Part shown: positions 1-7,290 of the stretch, in pieces | Position numbering within the stretch: the stretch's first letter is position 1 | Layout: the number at the start of each line of letters is the position of its first letter | From: Deltaproteobacteria bacterium | GTDB lineage: Bacteria; Desulfobacterota; B13-G15; RBG-16-54-18 | Direction: 5' to 3' | NCBI GenBank assembly: GCA_003646745.1 | Contig: QMLM01000064.1 | Span: forward strand, 1-8,312 | Length of the DNA stretch: 8,312 nucleotides | The notes under the pieces: model-generated | The model's database searches: none | What the model was told of the DNA's origin: nothing | The model's input: the letters and a program-made list of their open reading frames with translations, nothing else | Program-made: the position numbers and the translations under genes

Positions 1-2272
1 CCATTAGCCTTTTATAGTAGGTAATGGCCTCACTGTATTGCCCCTGTTGGAAGTAGATCTCTCCCAGTTGGAATAGGGCTTGGGGATAGTAGGGGCTATC
101 TTCCCTGCTAGAGACCCCCTTCAGAACCTTTACCGCCTGTGTCGGTCTGCCCATTTGTAGAAGCAATTCCGCCCATCTCAGTCTGGCTTCATCGGCCAGA
201 GAAAGGGTAGGGTATTCACCAACAATCTTCTTGTATGTATCAGCGGCCCGATTCCAATCTGCATGCCGTCGATAAAAATCACCCACCAGCAGGAGGACAT
301 TGGCCCCCAGCGGATGACCAGGGTGCCTTCTGAGGAAGGCCTCCGACCATTCTTTAAAATTATCATACTTCCCCCCTCGATAAAAGGACAAAATGACCCC
401 CCATTCGGCCTCCGGGACCTGCGGGGAATTGGGGTAATTCTTTACCACTTTGAGATAGGAGACCACTGCCTTGAGGGGCTCCTGAAGGTTATAGTAGCTA
501 TCACCTATCTTCATCAGGGCCTTGGGAGCGAGGGGATGACGAGGCTTTTCTTTCGCCAATCGAGAAAAGACCTTTATGGCCTTGGAAAACTCCTTTTGCC
601 TGAAATAAGACCAGCCCAGCCAGAAAAGGGCATCATAAGAGAGGGAGTGATGGGGAAATCGACTCAAAAGGTAAAGGAAACGATTAGTAGCCGAAGGAAA
701 CTCCCCCTTCTTATAGTGAGCCAAACCCTGATAGAACACTGCCCTCCCCCCCAGCAGAGAAGGAACCCCTTCTTGAACCGATAACTTTTTAAACACTTGA
801 ATGGCTTCTGCGTATTTCTTCTGGTTAAAGAGGGCCTCTCCCATCAAGAGCATTGCTCGCTGGGCTACAGGACCGGTAGGGGTCATCTTCAAGAGGCCGC
901 GAAAGGTCCTCAAGGCTTCCTCCCATCTGCCCTTATCGAAATTATACCAACCCAATGCCAACAGCGCCTGGGGAAACAAACGGGGGTCCCCTTGAGTCAT
1001 CAATAGGTAACTGCGCCCCTTGCGGTATTCACCTAACAATAGATAGGCCTCTCCCAACCAGTAACAAACCTCCTTTTGTTGGGTGTGAGCAGGGTACTCC
1101 TCCAAAAATCTCTCCCACATTTGGATGGCCTTTCTGTACCTCTGGCGCCTATAAAATGATTCACCTAGTCTGATATAGACCACATCTTTGATCTCACTAT
1201 CAGGATATTTCTGTAAGAGGTCCTGATACGCCTCTGCTGCCTTTTCGTACTCACCATGCCGGAAGTAATAAAGGGCAATCTCACCAAGGGCATTGTCGCC
1301 CCAGGGGGAATGGGAGCGCCGGTGGATTAGGCCTTGGTACTCCACCAGGGCCCTATCTACCTCCTTTAATCCCAACCAGGACCTCACCTTCCCCCAAATG
1401 ACCGGATCCTCCCATTCACCCCCTTTAAAACGCCGAAGGTAGGTGTCAAAGGATTGAAGGGCCTCCTGATAACGCTTGAGATATACCAGGCTCCAACCCT
1501 TCATGTATACTCCACCTTCCAGCAGCAGGTGAGAGGGATATCTCCTGATAAAATTGTCGACAGCAGACAGCGCCTCCTCATATTTTTGCAGGATAAAGAG
1601 ACAAACCCCCCTCAGGTAGAGGGCCTCTCCCATCAAGGGGCAAGGGGAGCTGGAGTTGATGATTTGATCGAAGAGGGGTATAGATTCCTTACATCGACCC
1701 ATCTTCATAAGGGCATAACCATCCCAGAAGACCCCCATGAAGACCACGCGACTTGCAGGGTATCTCTGCCTCAGACGTTGCAAAAAGGTATGGCCTCCCA
1801 CCGAATCACCCAACCTAAGGGAGATCCATCCCGCCGAATAGAGGGCATAATCGATAAATTCACTGCTGGGAAACTCATTGATTACCCTTTTATAAAGGGA
1901 GAGGGCCTCCTTTTCTCTTCCCTGATGCCACCTTATCTCTCCCATCCAATATAGGGCCGAAGGTACGTAGGGGCTTTGAGGATACCTCTCCAGGAGTCCT
2001 ACAAAGACTGCCCAAGCCCTATCATATTCCTTTTTATGATAGTGATACTTGGCCCTCTTATATAAGGCCTCTGCTCCCTTAAATAACCTGGCAAAAGAGG
2101 TGGTTACTTTCGTTGAATAGGTACAACCAGGGGATTTGGTGGCCGGGGAGGTCTTCTCTATCTCCTTAATCACCTCTTCGCTCAGCCCCCTGGTGTCGAT
2201 GAGGGGCTCCTCCTTGGCCTCCAGGGAGATGACGGTGGGCAGAGGCGGAACACGGATATCCACGAGCTTCAT
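1..2272 (-). CDS. Long tetratricopeptide-repeat protein, main body (partial, C-terminus beyond the left edge)
   Basis: I translated the minus strand from ATG 2272 to the window edge by hand and found 757 codons with no stop, so the frame is real and incomplete at its 3' end. After about 60 non-repetitive residues the protein is a solenoid of about 19 TPR-like helix pairs, roughly 33-38 residues each. The units follow the pattern ALYxxGE, then Y-x-x-A, then YPxS; examples are ALYWMGEI, ALFWLGWSYF and ALFQLGEIYF. Such arrays are protein-interaction scaffolds. In Gram-negative bacteria exported versions often act in envelope assembly, but no partner can be named here. The same frame continues upstream across an in-frame TAA (2308-2306) into a signal peptide, so the ancestral start was probably 2407. 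ATG 2272 has AGGAG only 3 nt upstream, and a product started there would lack the signal peptide. The family is clear; the function and the true start are not. Confidence 0.85.
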   Translation of the reverse strand, partial: MKLVDIRVPPLPTVISLEAKEEPLIDTRGLSEEVIKEIEKTSPATKSPGCTYSTKVTTSFARLFKGAEALYKRAKYHYHKKEYDRAWAVFVGLLERYPQSPYVPSALYWMGEIRWHQGREKEALSLYKRVINEFPSSEFIDYALYSAGWISLRLGDSVGGHTFLQRLRQRYPASRVVFMGVFWDGYALMKMGRCKESIPLFDQIINSSSPCPLMGEALYLRGVCLFILQKYEEALSAVDNFIRRYPSHLLLEGGVYMKGWSLVYLKRYQEALQSFDTYLRRFKGGEWEDPVIWGKVRSWLGLKEVDRALVEYQGLIHRRSHSPWGDNALGEIALYYFRHGEYEKAAEAYQDLLQKYPDSEIKDVVYIRLGESFYRRQRYRKAIQMWERFLEEYPAHTQQKEVCYWLGEAYLLLGEYRKGRSYLLMTQGDPRLFPQALLALGWYNFDKGRWEEALRTFRGLLKMTPTGPVAQRAMLLMGEALFNQKKYAEAIQVFKKLSVQEGVPSLLGGRAVFYQGLAHYKKGEFPSATNRFLYLLSRFPHHSLSYDALFWLGWSYFRQKEFSKAIKVFSRLAKEKPRHPLAPKALMKIGDSYYNLQEPLKAVVSYLKVVKNYPNSPQVPEAEWGVILSFYRGGKYDNFKEWSEAFLRRHPGHPLGANVLLLVGDFYRRHADWNRAADTYKKIVGEYPTLSLADEARLRWAELLLQMGRPTQAVKVLKGVSSREDSPYYPQALFQLGEIYFQQGQYSEAITYYKRLM

Positions 2273-2305
2273 CCGCTCCTGCCCAATAATCACCGCTGGA
2301 GGAAG

Positions 2306-2407
2306 TTAGATATTGAGCTCCTCCTCACCTTGGCCAAAGATTGGGGAGATGACAAAGAGGAGAAAAAAAGAGCCAACCGAAAATATCTTTATTAGTTTCG
2401 ATTTCAT
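2306..2407 (-). pseudogene. Detached signal-peptide exon of the TPR gene, ended by an in-frame TAA
   Basis: ATG 2407 opens 33 codons that end at TAA 2308-2306, in exactly the same frame as the TPR protein downstream. The peptide starts MKSKLIKIF, has a hydrophobic core (FFLLFVISPIFG) and continues QGEEELNI, which is a classic Sec signal peptide with likely cleavage near G-Q. Codons after the TAA read LPPAVIIGQER and then join the TPR body without a frame change. A single base change from AAA (Lys) to TAA would explain the break. I therefore read this as the original N-terminus of the TPR protein, now separated by a nonsense codon or a sequencing error. The ribosome-binding site for ATG 2407 is weak: only GAG about 12 nt upstream. 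Confidence 0.7.
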
Positions 2408-2431
2408 CTGGGTAACTGCTCAATTTTTAAC

Positions 2432-2460
2432 AGAATATCAAACCCCATCTTCAGTGTCAA
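2432..2460 (-). promoter_or_regulatory. Sigma70-like promoter for the TPR gene
   Basis: Reading the minus strand, TTGACA (2460-2455) is followed by a 17-nt spacer and TATTCT (2437-2432). This is a perfect -35, the ideal spacing and a 4/6 -10. Transcription would start near 2425, giving a leader of about 18 nt before ATG 2407. It lies in the only gap between the solute-binding protein gene and the TPR gene, with its -35 just past the upstream stop codon, so the TPR gene is probably transcribed on its own as well as by read-through. Confidence 0.55.
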
Positions 2461-2466
2461 CCGAGT

Positions 2467-4158
2467 TCACCGCAAAAACCTCTGTTCTCTCTTGGGTACG
2501 TACCACCGAATGAAGTTATAGGTGATCCCGGCTGCAGCGGGTTTTATCCCTCGGAAGCGGGCATGGATCACGGGCAGGGCGTAAGGGACATAGAGAAAGG
2601 TGTAGGGCTGTTCCTCTGCCAAGATCTCTTGAAAGCGGAAATAATACTTCCTCCTCTGCTCCCTGGCAAAAACCCTCCTTGCCTTTACCAACAGGTCATC
2701 CACCTCCTTGTTCTTATAGGAGATAAAGTTCAACTCCTTATATCCCGTTTTGCTTGAATGCCAGATATCGTATTGATCGGGATCCACACCTGTAGACCAC
2801 CCCAGGATGACGGCTTCAAACCTCTTCTTGTCTATATACTCATTAATAAAGGATGCCCACTCCATAACCCGCAACTTCACCCTTATTCCTACCTGCCTTA
2901 GGCGCCATTGAATGATCTCCGCGGCCTTGAGACGACTCTGGTTGCCCCAGTTGAGCATTATAGTGAACTCAAAAGGAACCCCCCCCTTGTCGAGGACGCC
3001 ATCGCCATCAGTATCCCGCCAACCCGCCTCCCGCAATAATTGCTTTGCCCGCTGCGGGTCATAGGGGTATCTCTTTACATGAGGATTATAGTACCAAGTC
3101 CCTGGCTTATAGGGACCGGTTGCAACCACCCCCAAACCCAAAAGCACTACCTTGACGATCTCTTCCTTGTCGATGGCATAGGAGATGGCCTGGCGTACCC
3201 TTTTGTCCTGAAACTTGGGGGACAATAGATTATATCCCAGGTAGGTATAGGAAAAGGGGAGATATTTGTACTTATGAAATTCTCTCTCGAAGGCTGGATA
3301 ATTGGTCTGTCTTCGGTATTGGAGGGGGGTAAGCCCCATCCAGTCTATCCCCCCCGCCTTTAGCTCTAAAAACATGGTGGCAGGATCAGGAATGATCCTG
3401 TAGATGTAACCATCGATATATGGCCTCCCTTCAAAGTATTCGTGATTGGACTCCAGAACAATTTTTTCTCCTGTAACCCATTGCTTGAAACGGTATGGCC
3501 CCGTCCCAATGGGGTGCCGGGTGAGCCTGCTGGTGGTGATATCTTGCCCCTCTAGCAGGTGCTTAGGCAGAACCACCAGAGACCCCCAACTCGCCAGTCC
3601 CGGAGCAAAGGGCTCCCGGTAGATGACGCGGAAAGTATATTTATCGAGGACTTCGGCACGCTTTACCTCTAGATAGTCGCCCGAATAGGCAGTGGGGGTC
3701 TTGGGGCTGGTGATAGTGCGAAATCCGAATAGCACGTCTTCAGCCGTAAACTCTACTCCATCGTGCCACCTCACTCCTCGCCGTAGGTGAAAGGTAATGG
3801 TCTTGCCATCGGGGGATATCTCCCAATCTTCGGCCAAGTCTCCCACAAGGTTTAGGTCCTTGTCGTATTTCACCAGCCCGTTGTAGATCAGGTCACAGAT
3901 GGTGTGAGAGGCGCTATCCGAGGCCAGCATGGGGATTAGATTGCTGGCATCCCCTATGGAGCCGACGATAATGGTGTCGCCATAACATGGCCTTTCTTCC
4001 TCCTGTGCCCAGGCTATTGGGGCATGAAATAGAAAAAGGATCACTACAACAAGGGCTATACATTGACTTTTACCGCCTTTGGTGTTATACGGTAACGATT
4101 TATGGAGGAAAAATAAGGGGATGCGTCGTTTACCTCCGTTGGAGGGGCTTACTCTCAT
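2467..4158 (-). CDS. Periplasmic peptide/solute-binding protein, ABC transporter family 5 (DppA/OppA type)
   Basis: This is an extracytoplasmic solute-binding protein that would deliver oligopeptides, or another family 5 ligand, to an ABC importer. From ATG 4158 it has 563 residues, a normal length. A hydrophobic stretch at about 33-51 ends AWA-Q, a type I signal-peptidase site; there is no lipobox cysteine. The family 5 signature lies at about 109-134 and includes DWEISPDGKTITFHLR and WHDG (131-134). A DTDGDGVLD loop and a GTGPYRF motif are also typical of the family. No permease or ATPase genes are in the window, so it is an orphan or works with a transporter encoded elsewhere. The start is uncertain: in-frame ATGs occur at 4188, 4173 and 4158, all leaving an unusually long n-region, and all overlap the divergent PAP2 gene. 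The ligand cannot be read from sequence. Confidence 0.9.
   Translation of the reverse strand: MRVSPSNGGKRRIPLFFLHKSLPYNTKGGKSQCIALVVVILFLFHAPIAWAQEEERPCYGDTIIVGSIGDASNLIPMLASDSASHTICDLIYNGLVKYDKDLNLVGDLAEDWEISPDGKTITFHLRRGVRWHDGVEFTAEDVLFGFRTITSPKTPTAYSGDYLEVKRAEVLDKYTFRVIYREPFAPGLASWGSLVVLPKHLLEGQDITTSRLTRHPIGTGPYRFKQWVTGEKIVLESNHEYFEGRPYIDGYIYRIIPDPATMFLELKAGGIDWMGLTPLQYRRQTNYPAFEREFHKYKYLPFSYTYLGYNLLSPKFQDKRVRQAISYAIDKEEIVKVVLLGLGVVATGPYKPGTWYYNPHVKRYPYDPQRAKQLLREAGWRDTDGDGVLDKGGVPFEFTIMLNWGNQSRLKAAEIIQWRLRQVGIRVKLRVMEWASFINEYIDKKRFEAVILGWSTGVDPDQYDIWHSSKTGYKELNFISYKNKEVDDLLVKARRVFAREQRRKYYFRFQEILAEEQPYTFLYVPYALPVIHARFRGIKPAAAGITYNFIRWYVPKREQRFLR
4063..4091 (+). promoter_or_regulatory. Possible sigma70-like promoter for the PAP2 gene
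   Basis: TTGACT (4063-4068), a 17-nt spacer and TATACG (4086-4091) match the -35/-10 consensus at 5/6 and 4/6. Transcription would start near 4098, just ahead of GGAGG (4104-4108) and ATG 4121. The location inside the 5' end of the divergent solute-binding gene weakens the call, but it agrees with choosing 4121 over upstream TTG/GTG starts in the same frame. Confidence 0.4.
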
Positions 4159-5041
4159 CTTCTTGGGGATCATCCTTTTGTTGATCATCTTCTTCTATTC
4201 CCAACTACCCCAAGGATTGGGGCTGCTGGCAAGGTTCATCTCCCTCGGTCTTGTAGCATTGGCCCTCTCAAAGGTTAGAAAAAAGTGGACAAGGGTAAGG
4301 GCCATCGGAATCTTATGTAACTTCTCCCCCATCTTCTTTGTCATCGTTGTCTTCGAAGGACTGGGAGATCTTATCCCCTATCTTCGCCATGATGTCGATG
4401 CCCTCCTCATTAAGCTCGACCTAGCCATCTTCGGGGTACATCCCACCATTTGGCTGGAGAGGATACTTTACCCCCCCTTAACTGACTTGCTTTCTTTGGC
4501 ATATGCCTCATATTACTTCATCCCGGTGCTTCTAATTACCATCCTGTACTTTTGGGGAAAAGAGGAAGAGTTTTCGCTGACCATCTTCACCCTTCTGTTG
4601 GGATATTACATCTCTTTTTTCGGATATATCGTCATGCCTGCCATAGGCCCCAGGTTCACCTTAGCCTGCCTCCAAACGGCGCCGCTTCAAGGAGGGGCCA
4701 TAACAAAATTCGTCATCCGTATCCTCGATCTTCTAGAACATAACAAAAGAGATTGTTTCCCTAGCGGACACACCCAGATGGTTCTGATCTCTCTCTGGTT
4801 CGCCTTTAGATACAGACGACCTCTTTTCTGGATCTATCTTCCCATAGTTATCGCCCTCGTCTTTTCCACCGTCTATTTAAGGTATCACTATGTGGTAGAT
4901 ATAGCGGCCGGATTCGCCTTTGCCGGGGGGAGTTTGTTGGCCGGCCCAAAGCTGTTGAGGTGGTGGGTCAGAGGGGAGATTGATAGATCCGGTAGGTCTT
5001 GTAGCTCCTCCCCCCCAATGCCTCTATCCCCTTCTGCATGA
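4121..5041 (+). CDS. Multi-pass PAP2-fold membrane protein, AUR1 / inositol-phosphorylceramide synthase-like
   Basis: The product is a 306-residue inner-membrane protein with about six hydrophobic segments, near 10-27, 33-50, 61-80, 123-145, 152-172 and 219-275 (at least two spans). PAP2 catalytic motifs are present. FPSGH at 213-217 gives His217. S249-TVYLRYHYVVD-260 gives His256 and Asp260 in the HxxxD arrangement of the third motif. The usual first PAP2 motif (KxxxxxxRP) is replaced by PAIGPR at 173-178, as in the PAP2_3/AUR1 branch, which also shares FGVHPTIW and LAYASYYF-like segments. AUR1-type enzymes move a phospho-headgroup from a phospholipid to ceramide; other PAP2 proteins are lipid phosphatases. 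Next to a ceramide operon a headgroup role is attractive but is inference. GGAGG lies 12 nt before ATG 4121. The last 24 residues are polar, read antisense through the neighbouring gene, and are probably not functional. Confidence 0.85.
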   Translation: MRRLPPLEGLTLIFLGIILLLIIFFYSQLPQGLGLLARFISLGLVALALSKVRKKWTRVRAIGILCNFSPIFFVIVVFEGLGDLIPYLRHDVDALLIKLDLAIFGVHPTIWLERILYPPLTDLLSLAYASYYFIPVLLITILYFWGKEEEFSLTIFTLLLGYYISFFGYIVMPAIGPRFTLACLQTAPLQGGAITKFVIRILDLLEHNKRDCFPSGHTQMVLISLWFAFRYRRPLFWIYLPIVIALVFSTVYLRYHYVVDIAAGFAFAGGSLLAGPKLLRWWVRGEIDRSGRSCSSSPPMPLSPSA

Positions 5042-6092
5042 GGTAATTGTCCTCTAAAATCCAGGACAACTCCCCCCTTTTATACCCCTTCGCCTGCCCC
5101 CGGCGAAAGATCTCCAGATAGAGGAGGGTCTCAATCCCCCGCTTTTGATACTCTGGCTTGACTCCCAAGATCATCACCCTGATCTCGTCAATCTTGCGGG
5201 AATAGATGAGGAATTTCACCAGACCCAGTAAACCCAACCTCCCGTTGAGCCTGCGCAGAACTTGGTTGTAGTTGGGCAGCGCCAAGGCAAACCCCACTGT
5301 CTCTTCCCCTATTTCGGCGAAGAGGGCTAGCTCCGGAACCACCAGAGGCTTTAACTTCTTGACCATCAGGTCCATCTCTTCATCGGTCAGGGGAACAAAC
5401 CCCCAGTTGTCCCTCCAGGCCCCGTTGTAAACCTCCTTTACCCTGACCACCTCCTCATCAACCCTCTTTAGATCAATCGGGCGAACCTTTAGCCCGGGAG
5501 ACCTCTTTCTGACCCGATCGCTGATCCGCAGAAGGCGTTCGGGGATACTGCCATCATCAACGATGAGGTTAGCGTACAGATCTTTGGCCTTCTGCAGGCC
5601 GCAGCCCTCCAATAACACTCGATAATAGGGGGGATTGTAGGGCATCATAAAAAAGGGCAGGGAATCAAACCCCTCTATAAGGAGGCCACATTCGTGATTG
5701 GTGGAGGGGTTCATTGGCCCCATCATCATCTCCATCCCCCTTCCCTTTAAGTAAACCTTTACTTGATCGAGCAGGGCATCGGCGACCTCTAGGTCATTTA
5801 CGGACTCGAAAAACCCGAAGAACCCTGCCCTTTGTTGGTGAAAACCTATATAGTTTTCGTCAACGATGGCGGCGATGCGTCCTACCACAGCACCATCACG
5901 CATCGCTAAATAGGGAACGATCTCGGCATGCTTGAGAAAAGGATTTTTAGGGGAAAAAAGAAAGACCTGTTCTTTGAACAGTGGGGGGACCCAATGGGGA
6001 TCTTTTCCATATACCTTCCACGGGAAGCGAAAAAAGGCCTTTAGATCCCCCTTCGTTTTGACCTCTTTTGTCTCAATCCCCCCGGTGGACAT
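4968..6092 (-). CDS. bcerS: GNAT-fold acyltransferase, bacterial ceramide synthase-like
   Basis: This is a 374-residue protein with no membrane segment. Conserved blocks of the YghO-like GNAT family are visible: DPHWVPPL (31-38), HAE and VGRIAAIVDE (69-79), GFFGFFES (90-97), GPMNPSTNHECGLLIEGF (125-142), and a late acyl-CoA loop variant GVKPEYQKRG (310-319). The Caulobacter ceramide synthase belongs to this family and N-acylates the 3-keto sphingoid base made by Spt, using acyl-CoA. Position directly behind an Spt gene makes that role likely here; the acyl donor and chain length cannot be read. ATG 6092 begins one base after the Spt stop codon (6096-6094), implying coupled translation. AGGAGG at 6114-6109 is 16 nt upstream, rather far. 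An in-frame TTG at 6128 would add 12 residues and is less likely. The symbol follows by homology and context. Confidence 0.8.
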   Translation of the reverse strand: MSTGGIETKEVKTKGDLKAFFRFPWKVYGKDPHWVPPLFKEQVFLFSPKNPFLKHAEIVPYLAMRDGAVVGRIAAIVDENYIGFHQQRAGFFGFFESVNDLEVADALLDQVKVYLKGRGMEMMMGPMNPSTNHECGLLIEGFDSLPFFMMPYNPPYYRVLLEGCGLQKAKDLYANLIVDDGSIPERLLRISDRVRKRSPGLKVRPIDLKRVDEEVVRVKEVYNGAWRDNWGFVPLTDEEMDLMVKKLKPLVVPELALFAEIGEETVGFALALPNYNQVLRRLNGRLGLLGLVKFLIYSRKIDEIRVMILGVKPEYQKRGIETLLYLEIFRRGQAKGYKRGELSWILEDNYLMQKGIEALGGRSYKTYRIYQSPL

Positions 6093-6093
6093 C

Positions 6094-7275
6094 TTAGATG
6101 ACGCCCAGCCTCCTGCCCGCCCGTTCAAAGGCGTCCAAGATCTTGTCCAACTGCTCCTCAGTATGGGTGGCCATGTAGCTTGTGCGCAACAATTCCCTGC
6201 CAGCAGGGACGGCAGGGGAGATAACAGGGTTCACAAAAACCCCATACTCCTGCAGGAGTCTACACATCTCAAAAGTCCGCATCTGGTCCCCAATAATGAT
6301 GGGGATAATGGGGGTCTCGCTCGTTCCGGTGTCGAAACCGAGTTCCTTAAAACCTTTGAGCATCTTTCGGGTATTATACCAAAGCTTCTCCCTTAACTCA
6401 GGCTCCTTTTGGATGACATCGAGGGCAGCACTAACCGCCGCCACCAGAGCAGGGGCGAGGCTAGCGCTGAAGATTATGGAGCGACCGAAATGTTTTATAT
6501 AATTCACCACCTCTTTGGAGGCAGCTATGAAACCACCGATGGCTGCCAAGGTCTTACTATAGGTCCCCATAACCATGTCCACCTCATCCTCCATGTGGAA
6601 ATGCTCTAGGGTCCCTCTGCCCTCTTCGCCCAGTACCCCGATGGCGTGGGCATCATCCACCATCACCCGGGCCCCATACTTCTTTGCCAAGGCCACTATC
6701 TCGGGCAGGGGGGCGATATCCCCCTCCATACTGAAGACCCCGTCCACGATGATGAGCTTACCCCCTTTATTGGAGGCAGCCTGCAACACTCTCTCCAGAT
6801 CTTGCATGTCGTTGTGTCGAAACTTTCTCACCTCGCCAAAGGAGAGCCGGCACCCATCGATGATGCTGGCGTGGTCAAATTTATCCAAGATGGCTACATC
6901 ATTCCTCCCCACCAAGGCTGAGATCGTGCCGAGGTTGGTTTGGTACCCGGTGGCAAAGACCACGGCAGCCTCCTTTCGAAAAAAGGCCGCTAACTTTTCC
7001 TCCAGTTCTTCATGTATGTCCAAGTTACCATTTAAGACGCGTGAGCCTGCGCATCCGCTCCCGTACTTCTGTATCGCCTTGACGGCCGCCTCCTTTACCT
7101 TGGGGTGGTTGGTGAGACCCAAGTAATTGTTAGACCCCGCCATTATAAGCCTTCGACCACCGACGATTACCTCAGTGTCCTGAGCGGACTCTATGCGACG
7201 AAACATAAAATAATAACCAGCGGCCTTGGCCTCTTCGACCCTTGTAAATCCATAACACTTGGCAAATATATCCAT
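6094..7275 (-). CDS. spt: Serine palmitoyltransferase-like PLP enzyme (alpha-oxoamine synthase family)
   Basis: This 393-residue enzyme is predicted to condense serine with a fatty acyl thioester, releasing CO2 and forming a 3-keto sphingoid base, the first step of sphingolipid synthesis. Fold type I PLP residues are all present: His135 (DHASIIDG) to stack on PLP, Asp207 and His210 (DDAHAIG), Lys241 (GTYSKTLA) for the Schiff base, and Arg364 (LLRTSY) near the C-terminus. The 72-, 3- and 34-residue spacings equal those I recall for Sphingomonas Spt (His159, Asp231, His234, Lys265). The N-terminal block FMFRRIESAQDTEV and GSNNYLGLTNHP resemble Bacteroidetes-type Spt more than glycine C-acetyltransferase (Kbl) or BioF, whose lysine motif differs. 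ATG 7275 has GAGGGGG 8 nt upstream, overlapping the preceding stop codon; TTG 7281 and GTG 7278 are weaker alternatives. A Kbl-like activity is the main alternative. Confidence 0.88.
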   Translation of the reverse strand: MDIFAKCYGFTRVEEAKAAGYYFMFRRIESAQDTEVIVGGRRLIMAGSNNYLGLTNHPKVKEAAVKAIQKYGSGCAGSRVLNGNLDIHEELEEKLAAFFRKEAAVVFATGYQTNLGTISALVGRNDVAILDKFDHASIIDGCRLSFGEVRKFRHNDMQDLERVLQAASNKGGKLIIVDGVFSMEGDIAPLPEIVALAKKYGARVMVDDAHAIGVLGEEGRGTLEHFHMEDEVDMVMGTYSKTLAAIGGFIAASKEVVNYIKHFGRSIIFSASLAPALVAAVSAALDVIQKEPELREKLWYNTRKMLKGFKELGFDTGTSETPIIPIIIGDQMRTFEMCRLLQEYGVFVNPVISPAVPAGRELLRTSYMATHTEEQLDKILDAFERAGRRLGVI

Positions 7276-7283
7276 CACCAATA

Positions 7284-7290
7284 CCCCCTC
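7284..7290 (-). promoter_or_regulatory. Ribosome-binding site of spt, overlapping the upstream stop codon
   Basis: GAGGGGG (7290-7284) begins inside the TGA stop (7291-7289) of the CerR-like gene and lies 8 nt before ATG 7275. It decides in favour of ATG 7275 over the TTG and GTG just upstream, and suggests that translation of the two genes is coupled. Confidence 0.6.

Noticed and set aside
263..1954. Several plus-strand open frames of 60-170 codons across the left region
   Set aside because: They lie antisense to one continuous TPR frame, have no recognisable domains, and their compositions mirror the complement of the TPR coding sequence.
1..2272. DNA-level tandem repeat or CRISPR-like array
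   Set aside because: The periodicity of about 100-115 bp is in the protein (TPR units). The underlying bases are strongly diverged, with no identical repeats or spacers.
2306..2308. Recoding of the in-frame stop as selenocysteine or pyrrolysine
   Set aside because: The codon is TAA; selenocysteine uses TGA and pyrrolysine uses TAG, and the codon lies in a variable segment just after a signal peptide, not at an active site.
6182..7126. Plus-strand open frames of up to 183 codons within the Spt region
   Set aside because: They are antisense shadows of a well-conserved PLP enzyme and show no family features or ribosome-binding sites.
6094..7275. Glycine C-acetyltransferase (Kbl) or 8-amino-7-oxononanoate synthase (BioF)
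   Set aside because: The TYSKT active-site lysine motif, the N-terminal ESAQDTEV block and the ceramide-gene neighbours fit Spt better, and no threonine dehydrogenase or biotin genes are near.
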